The translations under genes and the position numbers were made by a program. A stretch of DNA of 31,124 nt from Bacillota bacterium (GTDB lineage: Bacteria; Bacillota; Clostridia; Lachnospirales; Lachnospiraceae), in contig JAEZXP010000243.1 of NCBI GenBank assembly GCA_023419655.1, positions 1 through 31,124 on the forward strand. Direction: 5' to 3'. This document shows positions 24,121-31,124 of the stretch, one piece after another. The notes under the pieces are model-generated. The model searched no databases and was not told the origin of the DNA. It saw only the letters and a program-made list of their open reading frames with translations. Every line of letters starts with the position of its first letter. Position 1 is the stretch's first letter.

Positions 24121-25560
24121 TTATATGTCATCTACGGGATATATCGGACGTTGTATATGCTTATAATCAAATTCCGCAATCATCTGATAACTTTCTCCCG
24201 GAGTATTTGACATAATATAGCTTGTCCCCAATTCTTTCAAATCAGGGAAAATATACCCGAATTTCGTTACAAATACATCGTAATCAGAAACATTAATGCC
24301 ACAGGATGCAAAATTAACCTTTTGGATAAATGCATAGGCCTTATCTGTAAGTACTATATCGATATTGCCTGTGGAAATCAACACCCCTTCACAACGCTTG
24401 ATTGGCGGATTTGTATCAATTTCATATCCATATACATCAAAAGCTCCAAGGTATGTCACTTCTAATGTAACCGGACGGGTTATTTCGTCGATATCCACAC
24501 CGATGTCAAGCCAGAATCTATCCCCTACTTTATGCTTCTTACAGGCCAAAACAGCCTTATCGTCCATTATGCCTGCTATAAGAACCCTTTTTCCGGTATC
24601 ATTTATCTTCAAGTATTCCTTTAACAAGACAAGGCTGCCTCCGGTTGTTCCGGCAGTCGGATTATCGCCCATATCGGTCACACAGACAGGAGGCTGTAGC
24701 TTATATAATGAGGTTTCTGCTGTTTCCATTGGAGGAAGCGACAGCATCTCGAAATCAAATTCTCTGCGTCTGGAATACACCCGCTCTGCCAATTCATCTG
24801 CCTTATGGGAACAATACGCCTCATGCTCGGGAGACGACGCAACAACGACAACGGCAGAAGAGGTTCTTAACGCGTCTGTCCAGGCAAATCCTATAAAGGT
24901 ACTGGCACAGGCTATCTTCTCATCTTCCGATTCCCATCGCTTCATCAGGGAAATAATGCTTTTAAACGGTTCCACCGTTGTTGCCGCCATCTCTCCCGGA
25001 AAAATCATCGGAAGCTTTCTCATCTGGGGATACAATCTGTAATTTTTCTTTAGATAATTGACTAAAACCTCTGCCGTTCTTCGGAAGGTATCTTCATGGT
25101 CCGTATGGGGCGCCGTATGAAAGCACCGGTATATATTGACCTTATTTGAGAAGTCAGGCTCTATATTCCCGTGAAGGTCCATGCCAAACGATAGAATACA
25201 CTTATCTCCGACGATATCCCTTATGTCACAGACAAGCCGGTATTCCCCCGAGCCGATGTTCTTTACATTCATCGCACCGTGGCAATACATCCAGATGCCG
25301 TCAATATCCGGGTTTTTTCGTATAACATCCAGTATCTTATTCTCAAAATAATAAAATGTCTCTTCATCTACCAATCCGCAGGAAGGTGCGGTAGCATAAA
25401 TTGACGGTATAATCTCTATATCCGCCTTCTCAAATATATCTCTGACAGGAAGATGCCCGATAACCTCCTGCCCTTCATAAAACTCAAACATCTCTTTTGT
25501 TGTAAGCTTTGGACAAAAATCATTTGATTCATGGGCAAATGCACCAACCATTACTTTCAC
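24121..25560 (-). CDS. M81-family (MlrC/DUF1485) putative metallohydrolase
   Basis: About 479 residues. The M81 family is named after MlrC, which finishes microcystin breakdown; most members have unknown substrates. Seen: N-terminal VMVGAFAHESNDFCP, IDGIWMYCHGAMNV, SFGMDLHGNIEPD and FHTAPHTDHEDT, giving the His/Asp set expected for zinc binding, then a C-terminal MlrC_C domain with DMGDNPTAGTTGGS. Length is normal. The longest frame starts at ATG 25578 with no ribosome site; GGGG lies 7 nt before GTG 25560, which also brings the start close to the conserved first strand. It follows the kinase gene by 70 nt. A sugar-derivative amidase or hydrolase role is inferred from context only. Confidence 0.85.
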   Translation of the reverse strand: MKVMVGAFAHESNDFCPKLTTKEMFEFYEGQEVIGHLPVRDIFEKADIEIIPSIYATAPSCGLVDEETFYYFENKILDVIRKNPDIDGIWMYCHGAMNVKNIGSGEYRLVCDIRDIVGDKCILSFGMDLHGNIEPDFSNKVNIYRCFHTAPHTDHEDTFRRTAEVLVNYLKKNYRLYPQMRKLPMIFPGEMAATTVEPFKSIISLMKRWESEDEKIACASTFIGFAWTDALRTSSAVVVVASSPEHEAYCSHKADELAERVYSRRREFDFEMLSLPPMETAETSLYKLQPPVCVTDMGDNPTAGTTGGSLVLLKEYLKINDTGKRVLIAGIMDDKAVLACKKHKVGDRFWLDIGVDIDEITRPVTLEVTYLGAFDVYGYEIDTNPPIKRCEGVLISTGNIDIVLTDKAYAFIQKVNFASCGINVSDYDVFVTKFGYIFPDLKELGTSYIMSNTPGESYQMIAEFDYKHIQRPIYPVDDI

Positions 25561-25630
25561 TGGAATTCCCCATTTCATAATATACTTCGTTGCTGTAAAT
25601 CGATAACTACAGGTATGCCTTCGATATTAT

Positions 25631-26527
25631 CTACATCAACGCAATCTTCGTGTTCTCTACTTCTTCTCTCGTTGGAATGGAATCGGATGCCCCTGCCTTG
25701 CTGACTGCGATGGAGGAAGCCTTGCTTGCTAAGGTAAGCGCCTTGTCAATCTCCATATTTTCCATGATACATGCCAGGAAATAACCGGTAAATGTGTCAC
25801 CGGCAGCCGTTGTATCAACGACCTTAACGTCGTAGATGCCATGCTCATAGAACGTATTCCCGTCATAATAGAGACATCCCTGCTTACCCAATGTAAGGAC
25901 CACCTTGCAATTTGGAAAACGATTAACCAGATGGATACAAATATCCCTTCCAACTTCCTCACCGGTTATCTCCAGTCCTTCAACTTCATTTAAAATAAAC
26001 CAGTCAACATATTTTAATTTATCGGAAGAAGCAAGATTTCCTATCGGAGAAGGATTCAGGGCAATCTTCATGTTTTTCTCATGGGCTTTTTCTATGGCAT
26101 ATTCGATATTACTGACTTCATTTTGAAGCAATAATATATCACCGGCCTCAAAATTCTGCAATATATCATCGATATCACTTTCCGTAATGTCTGTATTTGC
26201 ACCTCCGAAGATAACGATACAGTTTTGTCCTTTCGTATCGACCTGGATAATTGCATGTCCGGTGGGAACCTCGTTATTTACCTTCGTATATTCCGTGTTT
26301 ACACCGCTTTGCGTTAATCTTTCTGTCAGCATCAATCCATCCTGTCCTATCTTACCGGCATGATATACCTTTGCACCGGCCTTTGACAGTGCGATGGATT
26401 GATTGAGGCCTTTCCCTCCGCAAAATAACTGGAGGTTGGTTGCGGATATGGTCTCTCCCGGCCTCACCGCATGATCTACACGATAAACGTGATCAATATT
26501 TAATGAACCAATATTAAGAATCTTCAT
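25631..26527 (-). CDS. PfkB-family sugar kinase, ribokinase-like
   Basis: 298 residues; phosphorylates a sugar or sugar derivative with ATP in the cytoplasm. Seen: NIGSLNIDHVY, GGKGLNQSIALSKAGA (the ribokinase first signature), LNPSP, the NE pair (N180, E181), and the catalytic loop DTTAAGDTFTGYF with D244 as base. The family usually has GAGD where this one has AAGD, which is a modest change also seen in real ribokinases. AAGGTGA lies 6 nt before the ATG. It sits between the dehydrogenase and M81 genes. Ribose is the default guess, but the neighbouring ThuA and dehydrogenase genes suggest a modified or oxidised sugar. Confidence 0.88.
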   Translation of the reverse strand: MKILNIGSLNIDHVYRVDHAVRPGETISATNLQLFCGGKGLNQSIALSKAGAKVYHAGKIGQDGLMLTERLTQSGVNTEYTKVNNEVPTGHAIIQVDTKGQNCIVIFGGANTDITESDIDDILQNFEAGDILLLQNEVSNIEYAIEKAHEKNMKIALNPSPIGNLASSDKLKYVDWFILNEVEGLEITGEEVGRDICIHLVNRFPNCKVVLTLGKQGCLYYDGNTFYEHGIYDVKVVDTTAAGDTFTGYFLACIMENMEIDKALTLASKASSIAVSKAGASDSIPTREEVENTKIALM

Positions 26528-26554
26528 AATCAGTCACCTTTTTTATGTTTTTTA

Positions 26555-26590
26555 AACAGGGTGATTAAGCCTGAACCTAATCACCCTGTT
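26555..26590 (-). other. 13-bp hairpin between dehydrogenase and kinase genes
   Basis: AACAGGGTGATTA (26555-26567) and TAATCACCCTGTT (26578-26590) form a perfect stem with a 10-nt loop. On the minus strand the bases after it are TTAAAAAAC, without a U-tract, so it is not a standard terminator. An intra-operon mRNA stability or processing element is likely. Confidence 0.65.
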
Positions 26591-26651
26591 ATGAACTGTC
26601 TATCTGCACCAAAGCCTGCAGCTTAATGCTTTCATAAGAAAGTGATAAGGA

Positions 26652-27629
26652 TTAATCAAACAGTATAGCGCCCTTCATGTAATTGTCTTCCTTATCAATT
26701 GCTCTTTCAAATAATACATTCATAGCTTTCTCATCTTTATAGCTTGCTACATGCGTGATGAATTTACCGGGGTCATAAACCCCTCTCTTAATCAATTCAT
26801 ATGTGCGCGGAAGCATCTCTTCATAATGTGCATTACTCATCGGTGAAAGATTAAGTACAGTAAGTCCTCCCAGATGCCATTTTGTTCCGTCAAATGTTAC
26901 CTTGCCCCTGTGGAAGCTTCCGATAACAAATGTACCTGCCTGCTTTGTCATGGAATCCGCCAGTTCAAATCCGGATAGAGAAGCACCAAAGTCAATTACG
27001 ACATCCGCTCCGCCTTGAGCCTGAATCTCAGCGATGACCTTCTTGCCCTCTTCACTTTCAGGGTCAAGAACCTCTGTAGGATTATATTCTTCTGCCATTT
27101 TACGTCTGTCTTCTCTAAGCTCAAATACGGTAATTCTTCCGGCAGGGGATGCTTTTGTCAGTCCCATCAGTGTTAACTGGCCCATATAACCCGCACCTAC
27201 CAGAACGACATGGTCACCCGCCTGGATGTTGGTCTTATTTAACAGGTTTACTACACAGCAGTTCGGCTCAATAACAGCCTTTGCCCAATCGGTAGTATCA
27301 TCCGGTAATTTAACGACACAATTGCCTTTCAGTGTTACATACTCACTCATCATCGCATTGCTGCCGCTGGCACAAAACACTTTATCTCCGGGCTTTACGT
27401 TTGTAACGCCATCGCCGACTTTTTCAATAATTCCTACGCCTTCATGACCAATTACATAAGGCATGGGTCCGGGTGCATTTACACCTCTTATTAACCATGA
27501 ATCCCAACAGCAAACTCCGCAAGCTTTTGTCCTGACCAGAACTTCATCATATTTCGGCTCGGCGACTTCAAAGGGTCTTACCTCAACCTTGTTAAGCTCC
27601 GTAACATAAACAGCATTTGATTTTATCAT
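26652..27629 (-). CDS. Zinc-dependent medium-chain alcohol/polyol dehydrogenase
   Basis: 325 residues; NAD(P)-dependent oxidation of a hydroxyl group. Catalytic zinc ligands are C37 (KACGVCCWDS), H62/E63 (GHEGVG) and probably E121 or C124 (VIEPNCC). The nucleotide fold is at VLVGAGYMGQ (143-151). The four-Cys structural-zinc loop of typical members is absent, and the protein is shorter than the usual 340-350 residues, as in the sorbitol or threonine dehydrogenase-like side groups. GGAGG lies 7 nt before the ATG. It stands between the ThuA and kinase genes, so oxidation of the imported sugar is the likely role; the substrate is not known. Confidence 0.88.
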   Translation of the reverse strand: MIKSNAVYVTELNKVEVRPFEVAEPKYDEVLVRTKACGVCCWDSWLIRGVNAPGPMPYVIGHEGVGIIEKVGDGVTNVKPGDKVFCASGSNAMMSEYVTLKGNCVVKLPDDTTDWAKAVIEPNCCVVNLLNKTNIQAGDHVVLVGAGYMGQLTLMGLTKASPAGRITVFELREDRRKMAEEYNPTEVLDPESEEGKKVIAEIQAQGGADVVIDFGASLSGFELADSMTKQAGTFVIGSFHRGKVTFDGTKWHLGGLTVLNLSPMSNAHYEEMLPRTYELIKRGVYDPGKFITHVASYKDEKAMNVLFERAIDKEDNYMKGAILFD

Positions 27630-27677
27630 AAAAGCACCTCCATTTAAAATTAATACATTGCTACAGTTCCTATCGTA

Positions 27678-28412
27678 TTATCTTGATGCCCACAAGAAGC
27701 CTCTTCTTGTAATCTCCATAACCTCAGGAATATCATATATCCTGTCCACATGTCCTAATGAGCTGTAGAACACACGGCCCTTGCCCCACAATTTGGTGTA
27801 TACAACAGGCATTGCAACCGGTCCGTTCGCACTGTGAGGTCCTACTGTTTCAACCTGGGTGGTAGCCAGTACATTTACGCAGGGGTCCAGATGCAGATAA
27901 TACTGCTCGGAGCGAAGCTTAAAATCAGGAATACCTTCAATAATCGGGGAAGCTGCTCCTCTGCGGACATTTACTACATAATCTGTTTCAAACGCACCTT
28001 CCGGTGACGGATAGAATTGATTTACATAGTTAAGGTTCTCTTCCGAAAGATCTGAAATATGATGGTACCATGTATCTCCGGGATGGGATACCCACTGGCT
28101 GCCTGTAATAAATTGATATTCAATATTCCAGCGGAATGAATCACACATGCCGCCATGACATCCGGCAATTCCTGTACCTGCCTCTACTGCTTCAGAAATA
28201 TGGAATGCATACCTGTCATCCATCGTTCCCTGTGTCCATAGAGGAATAATAAGGTCCATGGATTTTAAGAATTCCACATCTGCAAGGCGATCCATATTAT
28301 CATCAACCGTAACCTCATAGTTCTCTTTTTCTAACATCGCCTTAAAGCGCTTGCTTACCAGCTCAGGCTCATGTCCATCCCAACCACCGTAAAAAATAAA
28401 TGCTTTTTTCAT
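27678..28412 (-). CDS. ThuA-domain protein
   Basis: 244 residues, cytoplasmic, single class I glutamine-amidotransferase-like fold. ThuA was found in rhizobial trehalose/sucrose use, where it acts with a sugar dehydrogenase, and related proteins handle 3-keto-glycosides. Seen: N-terminal FIFYGGWDGHEPE, DLIIPLWTQGTMD, GIAGCHGGMCDSFRW, GSQWVSHPG and the C-terminal GKGRVFYSSLGHV, all characteristic of the family. The Cys in AGCHGG occupies the elbow position of the fold. AAGGAA lies about 8 nt before the ATG. The gene lies directly before the dehydrogenase gene (48-nt gap), which repeats the ThuA-plus-oxidoreductase pairing known elsewhere. Confidence 0.9.
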   Translation of the reverse strand: MKKAFIFYGGWDGHEPELVSKRFKAMLEKENYEVTVDDNMDRLADVEFLKSMDLIIPLWTQGTMDDRYAFHISEAVEAGTGIAGCHGGMCDSFRWNIEYQFITGSQWVSHPGDTWYHHISDLSEENLNYVNQFYPSPEGAFETDYVVNVRRGAASPIIEGIPDFKLRSEQYYLHLDPCVNVLATTQVETVGPHSANGPVAMPVVYTKLWGKGRVFYSSLGHVDRIYDIPEVMEITRRGFLWASR

Positions 28413-28515
28413 AATATCATTTCCTTTCTTTTGAATTATGTTATATGGATTTACATTGTTAGGTTATATAACAATGGAATATCTAATCTAACCAACTACT
28501 ATACGAACGTTTATC

Positions 28516-29475
28516 CTAATGCTTTGCCGTAGAGCGCTTTGCCCGGATGATGTCCAGAAGAACAGATAAAATAATGATGATTCCCAGCGCAACCTTTTGC
28601 CAATAAGCACTTACACGAAGCAGGTTCAGTCCGTTGTTAATCAGACCCCAGGCCAAAGCACCAGCCAGAGTATTTAGCATACTTCCCTTGAAGGTACCGC
28701 CGATGTATACCGCTGCAAGAGCCTGCAAAGACAAGTCCGCACCGGAACCCGGCTGACCGGAGGACAAACGGGATGCCTGGATGATACCTGCCGCAGCAGC
28801 GCAGAATCCGCAGATTGTAAAGATTAATATCTTTGTCCTTGTTACATTAAGACCTGACAGTTTGGCTGCCACAGGATTCTCACCGATTGAAATAACGCTT
28901 CTTCCAAAGGTTGTATATTTTAGGGTAACTGCTCCTACGATAAAAAATATGGCCATAAGGATTGTCGGTACCGGAATTACTCCTGCCACATATCCTCTTC
29001 CGATTACTAAAAACTTTTCCGGAAGATTAATAACCGGCATACTCTTGGTAAATACCAGCGTCATTCCCAATATGACATATTGCATACCCAGGGTTCCGAT
29101 AAATGCCGGAATATTTAATATTGTAACAATCCATCCCGTAAAGGTTCCGACTGCTGTTCCGACGACTAATGCAATCAATATGGATACAGGTACACTTACT
29201 CCTGCCTTTGTCATCAAAAGTGCTGCATTACAGCCGGCGAAAGTCGCCGCCATACCTGTACTAAGGTCAATTTCTCCTCCGAGAACAACAAAGGATGAGC
29301 CCAGTGCTATAATTGATACTACCGTAATTTGTCTTATAACATTAATAATATTGCTGGTTGTAAAAAACGTATCTGTAACAATGGTTAATAAAACAGATAT
29401 TACGATGACAATCAACCATGGCCCAAGCATATTTTCTACTTTTATAAGAGTTGATTTTAAATCTTTGTTTTTCAT
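28516..29475 (-). CDS. RbsC-like sugar ABC transporter permease
   Basis: 319 residues in the inner membrane with 8-10 hydrophobic segments. It belongs to the BPD_transp_2 family: typical motifs are IIALGSSFVVLGGEIDLSTG and SGLNVTRTKILIFTICG, and the late AVYIGGTFKGSMLNTLAGAL. Partners are the ATPase just upstream and a substrate-binding protein outside the window. The start at ATG 29475 is set by GGAGG, 8 nt away, which lies within the last codons of the ATPase gene. The ATPase stop codon ends one base before the start, so translation is probably coupled. The transported sugar is not evident. Confidence 0.93.
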   Translation of the reverse strand: MKNKDLKSTLIKVENMLGPWLIVIVISVLLTIVTDTFFTTSNIINVIRQITVVSIIALGSSFVVLGGEIDLSTGMAATFAGCNAALLMTKAGVSVPVSILIALVVGTAVGTFTGWIVTILNIPAFIGTLGMQYVILGMTLVFTKSMPVINLPEKFLVIGRGYVAGVIPVPTILMAIFFIVGAVTLKYTTFGRSVISIGENPVAAKLSGLNVTRTKILIFTICGFCAAAAGIIQASRLSSGQPGSGADLSLQALAAVYIGGTFKGSMLNTLAGALAWGLINNGLNLLRVSAYWQKVALGIIIILSVLLDIIRAKRSTAKH

Positions 29476-29476
29476 T

Positions 29477-30973
29477 TTACTTACCTCCAACCGCATATTC
29501 AGTAATTTTGCTTTGTGAGAAGTCTTCTTTCTTCAATTCTCCGGTAATGTTTCCCTCATGCATTACAAGAATCCTGTCACTTATTCCTATAATCTCTTCC
29601 ATTTCTGATGAAACAACGATAATCACTTTTCCTTCTGCCGCTAATTTATTAATAATTTCATAGATTTCCCGCTTAGCACCAACATCGATACCTCTCGTCG
29701 GTTCATCAAAAATAACAATTCTGGAATCTGAGAATAACCATTTTGCCAATACAACCTTTTGCTGGTTACCGCCACTAAGGAACATTGTACGTTGATTAAC
29801 AGAGGGAGTTACAATCCGCAATGCACCTACATATTCTTCTGAAAACTTTTTTTCCTCTGAAAAATCGAAGAATATACCTTTCAGAATCTTATGCATGGCA
29901 ACCATTACGGTATTTACTTTGACGGAAAGCCTCAGGAACAGGCCTTCTTCTTTACGGTTTTCGGTAACAAATCCTATTTTATGTTTTATAGCATCCCTGG
30001 GTGATTTTATATTGACTTTTTTCCCGTCTATATAAATCTCTCCGGATACTCTTTTATCAGCTCCAAATATTAATCTCATGGTTTCTGTCCTGCCCGCTCC
30101 AACTAAGCCTGCAAATCCTAATACCTCGCCGGCACATGCTTTAAAGGATACATTCTTAACACGATATCCACCATCAGATAAATTCCTGGCTTCAAAACAA
30201 ATACCGCCCATCTTGCAGTCTCTTTTAGGATACTGCTGCTTTAATTCACGGCCAATCATCATGGAAATCATTTCACTCTTGCTTATATCTTTAACATCTT
30301 TTGTTCCTATGTAACATCCATCCCGTAAAACTGTCATCCTGTCGCAGATACGATATATTTCATCCAACCGATGAGTAATGAATATTACTGCAATGTCTTT
30401 TTTCCTAAGAGAATCAATAATATTAAACAGAATCTCCGTCTCATTCGTTGTTAATGAAGAGGTCGGTTCATCCATAATTACAACCTTAGAGTTGATGCTA
30501 ACTGCTTTTATTATTTCAACAATCTGCTGTTGAGCAAGACTTAGGCTTCGAAGGGGTAATGTAACATCCATATCAATGCCGAACATATCAAATAATTCTC
30601 TTGCTTCTTCATTCATCTGCTTCCATTGAACAAATCCATTCTTTACCGGATAACGTCCAAGAAAAACATTTTCCGCCACACTTACTCTGTTTATAAGATT
30701 AAGCTCCTGATATATAATTGCTATTCCCAGCCGCTCAGACACCTTTGGTCCTGTAATGTCAACTTCTTTTCCATCAAACATTATAGTACCGCTGTTCTTT
30801 GTATAGGCACCGGATAAAATCTTCATCAATGTGGATTTACCGGCTCCGTTCTCACCTACCAAAGCATGAACCTCTCCTTTTCTCAAGGAAAAATTAACAT
30901 CTGTCAGCGCCTTAACACCAGGAAACTCCTTGCTTACATTTGTCAGCCTGAGTATATCCGTGGTTGTCTGCAT
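29477..30973 (-). CDS. RbsA/MglA-like sugar ABC transporter ATPase (two ABC domains)
   Basis: 498 residues, cytoplasmic face of the membrane, energises the RbsC-like permease. The first ABC domain has Walker A GENGAGKST (40-48), signature LSLAQQQ and Walker B VVIMDEPTSSL. The second has the degenerate Walker A GLVGAGRTE typical of this subfamily, signature LSGGNQQ and FDEPTRGIDVG. This asymmetric pair is the normal RbsA/MglA/XylG plan. AAAGGAG lies 8 nt before ATG 30973; a longer frame from 31003 includes that site. It is the first visible gene of the operon. The substrate-binding protein gene is expected to the right of the window. Confidence 0.94.
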   Translation of the reverse strand: MQTTTDILRLTNVSKEFPGVKALTDVNFSLRKGEVHALVGENGAGKSTLMKILSGAYTKNSGTIMFDGKEVDITGPKVSERLGIAIIYQELNLINRVSVAENVFLGRYPVKNGFVQWKQMNEEARELFDMFGIDMDVTLPLRSLSLAQQQIVEIIKAVSINSKVVIMDEPTSSLTTNETEILFNIIDSLRKKDIAVIFITHRLDEIYRICDRMTVLRDGCYIGTKDVKDISKSEMISMMIGRELKQQYPKRDCKMGGICFEARNLSDGGYRVKNVSFKACAGEVLGFAGLVGAGRTETMRLIFGADKRVSGEIYIDGKKVNIKSPRDAIKHKIGFVTENRKEEGLFLRLSVKVNTVMVAMHKILKGIFFDFSEEKKFSEEYVGALRIVTPSVNQRTMFLSGGNQQKVVLAKWLFSDSRIVIFDEPTRGIDVGAKREIYEIINKLAAEGKVIIVVSSEMEEIIGISDRILVMHEGNITGELKKEDFSQSKITEYAVGGK

Positions 30974-31026
30974 TCGAAACGCTCCTTTCAGTTCAATATA
31001 CAAATGTCAGGTAAAGATTTATCTAT

Positions 31027-31077
31027 TACCTTATATTGTGCGGTAAACTTGTGCAGTAAACCGCACAATATAAGGTA
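31027..31077 (-). other. 18-bp perfect hairpin before the transporter ATPase gene
   Basis: Positions 31027-31044 pair perfectly with 31060-31077 around a 15-nt loop. No U-tract follows on either strand. Arm and loop contain an imperfect 13-nt direct repeat (31036-31048 and 31049-31061, one mismatch). It lies about 55 nt before the ATPase start, where many sugar ABC operons carry a stabilising stem-loop after the binding-protein gene. Confidence 0.7.
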
Positions 31078-31124
31078 TAAAAAAGGGGGGGGTATAGGGG
31101 ATACATTTTTAAATATTAAATACA

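Overview
The window looks like chromosomal DNA of a low-to-moderate GC Clostridia, most likely a Lachnospiraceae. The reasons are AGGAGG-type ribosome sites with short spacers, a T-box leader in front of an aminoacyl-tRNA synthetase gene, stalk-domain cell-wall amidases, and many AraC regulators next to sugar genes. The genus is an inference. No rRNA, tRNA, CRISPR array, prophage or insertion sequence was recognised.

Layout. 1-3000: tail of a Big2-domain surface protein, a terminator, a dicarboxylate/amino-acid:cation symporter gene diverging from an AraC regulator, and an unlisted 47-residue membrane peptide. 3047-7159: two exported cell-wall proteins on the minus strand (GHL10-type glycosyl hydrolase and a large N-acetylmuramoyl-L-alanine amidase). 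7160-7641: a gene-free, repeat-rich divergent intergenic region. 7642-9429: a TtcA-type tRNA thiolase and a Xer-type tyrosine recombinase. 9451-11874 (minus): cupin, Nudix hydrolase and GH27 alpha-galactosidase-like enzyme. 11990-14416 (minus): a frameshifted regulator remnant, an unknown protein with a C-terminal Cys/His cluster, and an AraC/effector-binding regulator. 14733-15824: an orphan PTS-IIC-like membrane protein. 15934-17418 (minus): a second, longer AraC/effector-binding regulator. 17521-19978 (minus): a divergent methionyl-tRNA synthetase behind a T-box leader, which is preceded by a five-copy tandem repeat.

20005-31124 (minus) is the most coherent block and reads right to left: RbsA-like ABC ATPase, RbsC-like permease, ThuA-domain protein, zinc alcohol dehydrogenase, ribokinase-like PfkB kinase, M81/MlrC-family protein, an aldo-keto-reductase-like TIM barrel, an Ldh2-family dehydrogenase, malic enzyme, and a YczE-type membrane protein. 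The first six genes look like one uptake-and-catabolism operon for an unidentified sugar or sugar derivative. A promoter candidate at 24087-24115 could start the last four genes separately. The substrate-binding protein gene is expected just past the right edge. Three strong hairpins without clear U-tracts lie between genes of this block and may set mRNA stability or expression ratios.

Several start codons were moved from the longest open frame to an internal start, because the Shine-Dalgarno sequence lies inside the longer frame. Each case is stated in its entry.
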